DNA from: Ascidia mentula
Taxonomy: Eukaryota > Chordata > Ascidiacea > Phlebobranchia > Ascidiidae
Length of the DNA stretch: 64,000 nt
Assembly: GCA_947561715.1 (NCBI GenBank)
Contig: OX387197.1
Coordinates: 20,630,266 to 20,694,265 of the forward strand
Direction: 5' to 3'
Below are positions 52,101 to 61,753 of the stretch, one piece after another (the first letter of the stretch is position 1; every line of letters begins with the position of its first letter). Below the pieces are notes generated by a model that worked only from the letters and a program-made list of their open reading frames with translations, was not told where the DNA came from and searched no databases. The translations under genes and the position numbers were made by a program.

Positions 52101-55100
52101 GGCCTGGACATGGGCAGAACAAATCTACACGGCCACTCAAATAGACGAGTCGAAAAAATGACAAGGTTCCGAAATTTTATCAAAGTGCCAAACGGTAGTT
52201 GTGTGGTGATGGCATGTTGCTGCAGGCCCCCCAGGCACATTTGCAGTGCGCGCGGGCATTGTTTTAAACATCGAGTATGCGAAAACGCGCGGCCGGGCAG
52301 CGAGGCCTGGACATGGGCAGAACAAAGGTACAGAGGGCCAATCAAAAGGTCTAGGCAAAAAATTGACTCAAGTCCGAAATTTTATCGAAGTACCAAACGG
52401 TGGTTGTGTGGTGATGGCATGTTGCTGCAGGCCTCCCACGCACATTTGTAGTGCGCGCGGGCGTTGTTTTAAACATCGAGTATGCAAAAACCCGCGGCCG
52501 GCCAGCGATACCTGGACGTGGGCAAGGCACATGTACACGGCCAATCAAATGGTCTAGGCGAAAAAATGACAAATGCCGAAATTTTTGAAAAGTGTCAAAC
52601 GGTCTTTATGTGGTGATGGCATGTTGCTGCAGACCTCCCACGCACATTTGCAGTGCTCGCGGGCGTTCTTTTAAACATCAAGTATTCGAAAACGTGCGGC
52701 CGGCCACCTAGGCCTGGACGTGGGCAGAGCAAAGGTACAGAGGGCCACTAAAAAGGTCTAGGCGAAAAATTGACTAAAGTCCGAAATTTTATCGAAGTGC
52801 CAAACGGTGTTTGTGTGGTGATGGCATGTCGCGCAGGCCTTGTTTAAAGTGTATGCGAAGACATTCGTGGGGCTTGTGCGGACTTTTTGGGAGGGAATTT
52901 TGTATGAGATAATTTCAAACAATAACAATTACGAACCACAGTAACAGAGCAGCCAAACAGATTGCACCACGCTTGTACGTTGTATGGTTATAACTATCAT
53001 ATATGATAATTATCAATCAGATAAAGCCGCTACACTCGGTCATCAAGCGACTTCCAAGGACGTCTTAAGGTGGAATAAGAACAGAACCGAATGGAAGCAA
53101 GTAAAGCACGATGAGAGGATGAAGCAGGGATTGGAAGATTCGCTTATAGGAAGAAATTTTGCAGCAGGTTTGAGTTACTTTGTTAGAAAAATTAATAAAT
53201 GTGACGATAACTTATTCAAAGTGTGAATACAAAAAAACTTCTTTTTTATCATTAGTACATTTTAACCACGCAGTTTTTGTAATATTGTAACATTGCAGAG
53301 GCATCCATGATAATATTGGACACATTGGAACTGATAGTGAATACGGCCACTGAACTAAACGACGGTACAAGCACCTCCCAAATCCTCTCGTGTGCCCTGC
53401 GAGTCCTTCTTCAACTATTTGCCAAGCGACAAAGTGTGTCTGTCCTTCAACATATTTTCGCCATACAGCGGTCAATTGTTGCAAAGGTACCCCTGAAGTA
53501 AAAATATATTAGCAATCAAAAACTTTTTGCTGGCTTATAGTATTTTAACGCACTTGTTAATTTTTTTGCAGTTTCCCGAATTAGTTTTCGAGGAAGAGAC
53601 GGAGCAATGTGCTGATCTGACCTTACGGCTCCTGGAAAAATGCAGCAGCGGCAACGCATGCGTTAGAATGCACGCCTCCGCCTCACTATACATGCTTATG
53701 AGGCACAACTTTTCTCTGGGCAGCGTACGTCTCAGTAGATTTTGTGTGAATGAAGCATGTCGGTTTATTGTAAGTTGTCTTGTAGACTTTCGCGCGTGTC
53801 AAGATGCAAGTAACCATGTCCATGTCCGAGCTTGTGGGTGTTTCGCATAACTTTGAAGAAGAGTTTTTACGCCGTTCTTTGAAGACGGTCCTTTCATATG
53901 CTGAAATCGACTCCGAATTGGAGGGTACTTCATTTCCTGAACAGGTAGTTTATCTTGTCATGTATTAAAGAGTGCAATCTAACGTTGTTACCTGATAAGG
54001 TACGCGACCTCGTCTTCAACCTTCACATGATCCTGTCGGATACAGTCAAGATGAAAGAGCACAAAGAGGACCCGGAGATGTTGATTGATCTCATGTACCG
54101 GATTGCCAAGGGATACCAGAACTCCCCAGACTTAAGATTAACCTGGCTACAAAACATGGCCAACCAACATTCCGAGGTTAATGCAAAAATACAGTTTCAT
54201 TGTGAATACGTGTACTTACCGTACAATGTTATGCGAACTTTACGTTATCGCTGCAAACACATGCTCACTGTTCATCGGACAATTTAACCTAGAGTGTAGA
54301 ATTTCTCGGAGGTAACCGGGTGTCTGAAAAACAAATCAATGATATTTTCCAACAGCGTAAGAACCAGGCCGAAGCCGGCATGTGCTTGCTTCACTGCGCA
54401 GCTCTAGTTGCCGAGTACCTTTCAATGATGGATGACAAGTCGTACTTGCCGGTCGGATGCGTAACTTTCGAGGTGATTGATGTCTTTTTCCTCTTGTTCC
54501 CTTCAGTTGGCGCCTGTTTTTTTATATCATGCGGTACTTTTGGTAACTTTCAACATTTGTGCCTATTTTGACAAATGTCAAAAATCAGAGTAGGATAATA
54601 ATATCTACGGTATTTGAAACTACTTCCTTAACAAATAAAATGTTCACTTTCGGTTTCCAGAAAATCAGCGGAAACATATTGGAGGAGAGCGCGGTATCCG
54701 ATGACGTACTAACTTCCCACGCAGACGAAGTTTGTTCGGAAAAATATTTCTCACAGAACGGACTCACGGCTATACTGGAACAGGCTGTGCAGATCTTTCA
54801 GCTGGTAAGCTTCGTTGCATTTTTTGTTCCATCAATTGTAACCCGAAAAATGTAAGTTGGGTTTGATCGAACTCTTCCAATGTTCGTTTCACAGGGAGGT
54901 TTACATGAGGTTGTCGACATGATTTACCAAATTCTCATTCCCATCTATGAAAATAACAAAGACTACAAAAAACTTGCTCAGATACATGGCAAGTTACAGG
55001 AATGCTTTACCAAGATCAGTAGCCAGGTGTGTATTTGGTAATCGTTTAACTGTAGCTGTAGGAATTTTGAGTTTACTTCAAAAGCCCTGCGGCTGCTGTG

Positions 55101-58100
55101 GATGATTTTCTGTGTAATTTTTTGCTTGGTAGCTGTAGGTTTACGGGTGTGCAGCATGGTTGGTACGATTTTCTGCCCGGGCATCTTCCCCATGCCCGGG
55201 TTCTTTTTTGGTCAAAGACAACTTTTATGTAAAGTATTCAAAGAGTGAAAGAAACGCAACAGATTATTAATTGTCCGTTGTCGTAAGGCGAAGTATGCTT
55301 ATTCCGTAAACTTCAGTCGTGATTGAAAACGATTGCTACCAACCCTGGTGCGCAACCTTCACAAACAATATTACATTCACAAAAAGAAATTATCGTTGTA
55401 TCTGATTTTTATTGATTTCCTGATTAAGGTTTTATCAAAAAATGCAGGTTTCGTTTTAGTTTGACATCGTAAATGCCTCGTGCTATTTAGCATGGTAAAT
55501 CAAATGCCTTACTTAATTCTCAACTTTTAAGTTAATTATGTTTGATGAACTGAATGAATAACCTAGAGATGGTTTAATTCATTCGTCATTTAACCGATTG
55601 CTATAAAATTTGTTTGCCACTGATTTTTCATTTTACTCGTATATTTTTTGTTTTGTCGACGTGGCTTGGAACAGAGTTCGTACGGCGGCTGGGAGGTATG
55701 TCTCTGTCGCTTTTTTAGTTTTTGTTTCATAGGGCCTAATATTTATAAGTCTGTGCCCACTGAGGTGAAAAAATGTTAGTCGAATTCGAATTAATATAAT
55801 AGAGATAAATGAATGAGCTTCAATTTACAGAAAATAAAATATTTTCGGGCCTTGTTTGAATATTTTTAACTTGTCAGTCAGCTTGGATTTTGAGCATCAA
55901 TGCTGTTTTACAATATCCCAATTTGCAAATGCACGGTGAACAACGGGCGTAACTTGACTATAGGCTTGAAACAATAATCTCAAACAGTAGGTTAATTCAA
56001 ATTAACCTGCATGTCGTTTGCATCATAATCAATTTTGTTCATTGTTATTTTGTTTGACAAACCCGAACGCTGCTGATCCACATCGCCGGTGTAAACTGCA
56101 TTCAAATATTTGGTGAGTTAATTGCTTGCTTTGCATGTTCTTTGTTTGTTAGTTTTGTTTTATGATGCTGCACGTATAGAATTGCGTGGACTGTTTGCTT
56201 ATCACTTGCATCTAAATATCGCGGTGTGAAGGCAAGCGATTTTTAGCGCATATCGTACCGACATTGCCTTGAACGAAAGAAATAGTTGGTTTCCGTTTGC
56301 TTCAGATTGGAAAGAGGATGTTTGGAACATACTTTCGCGTCGGATTTTACGGAGCCAAGTTTGGTGATTTGAACGGGGAAGAATTCATCTACAAGGAACC
56401 AGCAATCACTAAACTCCCCGAGATATCACACCGTCTCGAGGTATACTAATTTAGTGTTATCTTTTTTTGCTGTGATAAATATCACATATAAATAAGTGCC
56501 ACGCCCTGCAGACCTTCTATAGCCAATGCTTTGGTGCGGAGAACATTGAAATGGTCAAAGATTCAAGTACAATCGACCCAGAATCACTTGATCCAGACAA
56601 GGCTTACATCCAAATCACATTTGTCGAACCTTACTTTTACGAATATGAAAACGCGCACAAGACTTCCTACTTTGACAGGTATTTGATCATGACCAATACT
56701 CTGCTATATGTCTGGAAGTTTCAGGTTTTACCCTGTAAAAGTCCAGAATGTCGTTCCGGAAAAAGAATTCTTGTCGGTACGCAGTTCCGGTAGAATTCAA
56801 CGGCTGGTGTGTCTTAATTAGTTAAAAAGAAAATTGAGTAAATGTAGAAATAATGGCTGATCCAGCTTGGCTGCAATGCCTTGGCTGCGAAGCCTGTGAA
56901 CCTTATTGAGTAAATGTATTCGCTTATTATAGAATTCTCACCCAGTATTCGAAAACACATTGCGTCATTTTTTCGTTTAAACTCAATCGTTCCGGTAAGA
57001 ATTTTTGTACCTTTAACACAGCTCGAAACATGTGTCTTGAGGCGCACAAAAACATGAACTTTATTGTTGTTTTAATTACTCATGTAACGCCATGTTGACA
57101 TTTGCAGAAACTTCAACATCGACAAATTTATGTACGCCACACCCTTTACCAAAGACGGCAAAGCTCACGGGGAGATGAAAGAACAATTCAAGCGCAAAAC
57201 ATTCCTACAAGTTTCCAACGCCTTTCCTTATATAAAGACGCGCATTAGCGTCATTAAGCGGTGAGTTAAGCGTCCATTATGTTGAAATAAGAACATATAC
57301 GTTATCATTGGTTGACCAATCGTTTTTTGCGGTGCCTCTTTGAATGTAACAAGTTAATGTAAGTGATATTTTTCTGAACTTTTGTTTTCCGGCATGAAAG
57401 TGTTTGTTATTTCGTGCAGATGGGAAACCGTTTTAACTCCCCTTGAATCGGCCTGTGAGGATGTAAAGAAAAAAACTACGCAGTTGTTAAAAGCGGTCAA
57501 CATGAATCCACCGGATGTTCGGATGTTACAAGTCAACTTACAAGGAGCTGTATTGACGTCGGTTAACCAGGTGAGTTTTAAAATGTTAAAGCATGGCTGT
57601 TTGTGATAGAACATGAGCTTAATTTTGGTTTCTTGTTTTTAGGGCCCTATGGAAGTTGCAAACACGTTTTTAACAGAAATTCCAGAGGAGTCCAAGTTAT
57701 GGGTCCATTACAACGAACTTCGATTATCGTTCCGCGAATTTGACCACGCGTAAGTGTATAATTAGTTCCTTGTAAATGTAGATGTCCCTTTTCTGTGTAG
57801 CTTTTGTTATGGAGTGTACCGTACTGTAGGCCCGTTACTACCATATTGTTTTAGTTCGACGACCCTTTTATCCCCCACCTGTAACTTTGCATAATTTTCG
57901 CAGTTGTTCTGTGGCATTAAAAAAGAACAAAAGTCTCATCAGCTCCGACCAGAAGGAATATCAGCGTGAGATGGAACGAAACTTTCACAAAATGTCTGAG
58001 AAGCTTAAATCCATGGTGAACGATCGGAAAGTCGTTCAGCAAATACTCGAAGCGAGCAGGTTGGAAAGCTTTTATTGTACTAAGCCAAATAGGGATATTT

Positions 58101-58208
58101 TGTCACAAAGAATCTTTTTGGTGACATTTTCAACAAACAAACAAACCGTTTAGATCAACGTGAAAAACTCAAACATAACTTTTTTGCAGTGACATGCGGC
58201 TACTGTGA
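37170..58208 (+). CDS. Dedicator of cytokinesis, DOCK6/7/8 (Zizimin-related, DOCK-C) type GEF
   Basis: Forty-five coding exons close in phase to 2135 residues, close to vertebrate DOCK7 and DOCK8. Exon starts: 37170, 38992, 39259, 39583, 39734, 39984, 40243, 40528, 40750, 40904, 41071, 41479, 42449, 42858, 43355, 43671, 44438, 44662, 44839, 45231, 45792, 46111, 46393, 46892, 47648, 47810, 49309, 49594, 49868, 53021, 53299, 53572, 53786, 54000, 54356, 54661, 54895, 55675, 56315, 56512, 57108, 57420, 57643, 57904, 58190. The N-terminal DUF3398-like part ([13 protein letters not shown]) is followed by DHR1 at about 595-770 ([25 protein letters not shown]) and DHR2 at about 1640-2080 ([51 protein letters not shown]). 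DHR2 exchanges nucleotide on Rac or Cdc42, and DHR1 binds phosphoinositides. The C-terminal tail is short. Tunicates probably have one gene for the vertebrate trio, so I give no symbol. Introns hold several repeats. Confidence 0.95.
37677..37696. repeat. ACCT tetranucleotide microsatellite
   Basis: About five ACCT units in intron 1 of the DOCK gene. Confidence 0.8.
38259..38323 (+). CDS. Candidate alternative first exon of the DOCK gene
   Basis: The frame runs from ATG for 21 codons plus two bases to the donor CAG/GTACC. Its phase (2) is the same as that of exon 1 (37170-37270), so it can join to exon 2 at 38992 in frame. The peptide begins [16 protein letters not shown], acidic and Ser-rich like exon 1. 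It would come from a promoter inside intron 1. The support is sequence alone. Confidence 0.5.
43981..44112 (+). mobile_element. MITE-like element with 38-bp terminal inverted repeats and hammerhead-like core
   Basis: The ends are near-perfect inverted copies (left begins AATTTAAACCGGACTGCTC; the right end is its complement with few changes, through ATAAATTTACGT). It lies in DOCK intron 16 and encodes no protein. The centre contains CTGATGA, a stem-loop (GTCT...AGAC) and GAAACGTC. No clear target duplication was found. Confidence 0.8.
44020..44073 (+). ncRNA. Hammerhead-like core with minimal stem III
   Basis: CTGATGA (44030-44036) is followed by stem II GTCT/AGAC (with an extra GC pair set around TGTATG), then GAAA at about 44057 and CGTC. 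A-rich sequence after the GTC pairs with the U-rich run before CTGATGA as stem I. Stem III would be only ACGT, too short to close in one molecule; such forms could act only as dimers. It may be a functional minimal ribozyme or a relic. Confidence 0.5.
46583..46750. mobile_element. hAT-type MITE
   Basis: 168 bp in DOCK intron 23 with inverted ends TAGTGGTTCACAACC and GGTTGGGAACCACTG. Eight-base flanks TTGTAATG and CAGTAATG agree at six positions, as expected of an aged hAT duplication. No transposase. Confidence 0.7.
50290..52850. repeat. GC-rich satellite array, 205-bp unit
   Basis: The array fills most of the 3-kb intron 29 of the DOCK gene. About eleven clear units, from about 50.6 kb, repeat every 205 bases (for example 51225, 51430, 51635), with more decayed units at both ends. 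Each unit holds GCGCGGCCGGCC, a run of C before AGGCACATTTGCAG, and a more AT-rich segment (AAATTTTATCAAAG). Two main variants exist: one with GGTACAGAGGGCCAATC and one with ATCTACACGGCCACTC. Central units are almost identical and edge units diverge, which suggests unequal exchange. Because 205 is not a multiple of three and stops are rare, open frames of about 100 codons appear on both strands; they are not genes. Confidence 0.95.
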
Positions 58209-58755
58209 TAGAAACGTACATCAGCGCATCACACCCATCTGCTTGACAACTTCTGCAGCAATCATGACTCTTCACTACGCAACGAAACCGCTGCCAGTTG
58301 ATACAAAACTGTAAAAGCTGCCATTGTTTGAAGCAGTCCCCGTTTCGTATATCGAAGGCCTATTACAGTTCCTATTTATGTCTTCAATGTATACACAGAA
58401 CTTATTTGCATTCGCCTCGATAATCAGAGAACTGTTTTTTGTTTCTTACCTTGTTGTGTTTTTCCAAGGGTCTCCCTCACCGTCATCAAAGTCTAATATA
58501 ATCTTGTTAGAAAATCATATTTTCTTTCTTTCTTCGCGGTTTGAAGTCAACACACTGCTTGCTTCAATGCGGCCTTTTCGTAAATTGCCGTTATAAGTAT
58601 TTAAGCGGATATTAAATAAGCATTGCACTTGAATGTTCGTTGCAACAATACAATGATGATTCGGTGAACGTTTATTATTATTTATCTACCATAAAAAATA
58701 CATGTCTCTGAATATAGGTTTTTCGCACGCAAAAAGGCACTCGAGCAAACAACAA
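58209..58755. other. Convergent 3' region of DOCK (+) and SLC6 (-)
   Basis: No further gene is seen. A minus-strand AATAAA at 58671-58676 lies about 80 bases past the SLC6 stop and is its likely polyadenylation signal. Confidence 0.45.
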
Positions 58756-61351
58756 TCAGGGAACAAAACAATTTTCTGGGTTGGAACTTGCTTTTCTCAA
58801 ACGCAGTGTTTCCACTTCGTCGCATATGGCAGATATTTTGCCGTCATCCAACTGGCATTCAAGACGTGATGCCGAGACAACCGACATAAATCGCTGCAAA
58901 TATAAAGTTGGTTGTAGCAGTTCCCATTCGTGAGAGAAACACGCAAACTATTTTATGCTTTGTAATCATAATATTAACCTGCTTGAGTGACCCTTCTGCT
59001 CGAATGAGTCGGTAGACTGCATAACCAGGGATCCACAAGCACGAACTGAGTCCCATGCACCATCCAACCGCTTGCGCCCATACCGGATAAACGTATGTGC
59101 GGTTGTAGGTAAGTGGTTTGTACAGACTCAGCCAGTATATAAGAATGCCCTGTTAATACATTTAGCGTTATCACGTTGAATTATAGCAATCTGCAGCCTA
59201 TTTTTGCGATTAACCTTACCATGGACGCGCCAGGGCCAGCAAATTTCCAGCAAAATGTGATCCACGGGGTGCGCAGTTTGGTTCGTAGCATATCCTGCAC
59301 ATGCCGCCAGAAGCGGTCTTTTCCATAAACCCAGGCCAAACCGAGGAATTCACATGTGCCGATAAAGAACAGACACCAACCAGCGCTCGCATAATCGTTC
59401 ACCAACAGGAAGACGTATATCCCACCCTATAAGAGTAATTAATGATGTGAATTTGTAATAAAGCGCTCTTGCGTCACTTGGCTGCACTTTTAAAACTGCT
59501 AAAATTATTTTTTCATGATAAAATGTTTTTAATCGAAAAAGTGACATTGAAATATAAAAAAAGTTTGCTTGTTTGCCTGTATGTACCTGAGTAATCATCG
59601 TGGAAGCCATCATGACGATAAGAACAGCGAAGATTGCCTGTACGATTTCTCTGCCCCAGCGCTGTCTGTACCACCACGGAAACATATCCATTATGGAAAC
59701 CACAAGACATTCGTGGAAAACAAACTGCATAACGTGATTGATCAATGATGTTAATCGTGCTTCATTTAAACCGCCAACTTACCAAGCAATCAAATCCCAG
59801 CAATACAATCATCAGAAAAAACAAAGCGTTCCAAAAGTTCGGCATTGGCAACATAGAGAGCGCCTGGGGGTAAACGATAAAAACCAATCCAGGACCAGAT
59901 TCGGCTACAAGGTCAATTGTCGTATTCTGCAAAAATATGTAAAATGTAGACTGTGTAATGTATGCACTAGAACTGCAATTAAAACCAACATGTTGTTTGG
60001 CCATAAATCCGAGAGTTGAAAATACCGCAAAGCCAGCAAGAAAACTTGTTCCGCTATTTACCAACGCCACCATTATGGAGTCCCTGTAATTAAGGTGTAA
60101 CACCGTTTGCAACTTGGTTCTGGCCTACGGTCTGTAGTTGTGTACCTGTACACATTATGGTGATATTTATTGTAGCTTCCCAAAGTCACCAACGCCCCGC
60201 TTCCGATGCCGTACGAATAGTACACTTGCGTCACTGCATCCATCCACACCTAAAAGTAAAATTTTAGCAGTATTCCTAACAAGACCTTAAAGATCAGCGC
60301 GCAAAACTTACTTGGGGATCAGCCAGTCTTGATATATCGGGACGAAGGTAGTATCGCAATCCGTCCATCGCTCCGTCAAGGGCCAAGCCACGAACTAGAA
60401 TAACCACCAACATTATGATTGGTAGAGAAGCAGTGACGTACACCACCTGTAAGAAATATGTAATAAAAAGTTCAAAAGAAAACACCAAAGGTACAAACCT
60501 TCGTGGACCACTTTATGCCCTTAAACACGCAGAGATAGGCAATAATCCATAGTCCAACCAGATAAGCAAATATGTTCCACTGCATATTGCCAACATGGTC
60601 GATTCCCGAAGATACTCCAAGCACACTGCGTCTAAATACAAACAACACTTACTTTTATTCTTATCGCTTAACTTTTCCGAAAATAACTCAATTGTTGAAA
60701 TATTTACTCCCAAAATTCCACCGCAGACGGGGTTCCATTAGCAACAGGCACGACCACTCTCCCGTGTTGTGTTGTTGAATTTTTTCCATCAGATCCGTTG
60801 AAAATTAAAGAAACACAGTTCTCTGTATTCCAAGGATTATCGCAGGTGGTCCATGGTAATACTTTAGAAAAGCTTCCAACAAAATATCGGAACGCCCACG
60901 CCAACACAACACCGTACAAACTATTTGCGTACCACGTTATCATTGCGTTAGCGTAACCAATACCTGCAACACGAATATACTTTGTAATCAAATTAATCAG
61001 GATAGTGACAACGTACCTTTAACCAATGGAATCATGGCCCAGGCTTTGGTCATTCCTTTGCCTACATACTGACCAAGAGAAGTTTCCAAAAAGAAGAGTG
61101 GAAATCCAATGAGCACAACAGAAAGTATGTATGGAATAAGAAAAACACCTGTATAAAAAACAGGTAAACTACAATTGTATTCAGGTAAATTTTTCAGAAA
61201 ACCTACCCCCGCCGTTTTTGTAACACAAGTATGGAAAGCGCCATATATTTCCAAGTCCAATAGTCATAGCAGCAATGTTGAAAAAGAAATCTACAGATGT
61301 CTGCCATTTCTGTCTTTGCTGTGGTCCTTTTTTTAAGGTGTTTCCTTCCAT
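58756..61351 (-). CDS. SLC6 sodium:neurotransmitter symporter, GABA/taurine/creatine branch
   Basis: Twelve exons (61351-61207, 61148-61017, 60963-60708, 60631-60499, 60446-60312, 60249-60146, 60083-59990, 59926-59783, 59724-59587, 59426-59220, 59149-58979, 58893-58756) close in phase to 598 residues, the usual SLC6 size with 12 membrane segments. TM1 has the sodium-site signature [20 protein letters not shown]. Other family marks are WNTENC in the extracellular loop with N-glycosylation sites (NGS, NST), [28 protein letters not shown] (TM6), [20 protein letters not shown] (TM7), [13 protein letters not shown], and [10 protein letters not shown] before TM12. These match the GABA/taurine/betaine/creatine group, but the substrate is not fixed by sequence. 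The loop [12 protein letters not shown] departs from the usual GGITAW. An acceptor just before the ATG implies a 5' untranslated exon upstream. Confidence 0.9.
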
Positions 61352-61753
61352 TTTGTTTCTAAAAAGCTGATGCAAAACAATATCAACTAAGGTATGTAAC
61401 TTATAACATTACACCACTACTTTCCAGAACTCCAATGTACAGATAGTGCTCTTGCAGACAATAAATCATTTTATACTTACTGACTTCCTTCCCATTCTCT
61501 TGGTGGCCCTCCATGGTATCAATCATTTTTAATGCAGATGAAGGTTTGGAATTTTGTGTTCACTCTTGAAAGTGTAACTTAACAAAAATTTGTTGATTCC
61601 AAAAAAATTGTTTTAATGATCAAATACATGGAGCGAATATCTGAAATCGCAACAATATTGTGCAATTATCTTACAATTTCAATTGGGAAACTATTTTTAC
61701 CTGAATTTCTTTTAAAAGTAGTTAACGTTTGCATAAAGTCAAAGCAATATCAG
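61352..61753. other. Gap between SLC6 and FDXACB1
   Basis: Both neighbours are on the minus strand. A candidate minus-strand 5' exon for SLC6 ends with the donor GTAAGT near 61480. Its ATG frame does not join in phase to the conserved SLC6 frame, so it is at most untranslated. Confidence 0.4.

Noticed and set aside
50314..52572. Many open frames of 60-147 codons on both strands
   Set aside because: They recur every 205 bases, shift frame from unit to unit and lie in a satellite; they reflect GC-rich repeat composition, not genes.
61480..61530. Possible coding first exon for SLC6 (starts MEGHQENGKE)
   Set aside because: Its donor leaves phase 1, which puts the next exon into a frame with an early stop; the conserved frame starts at 61351.
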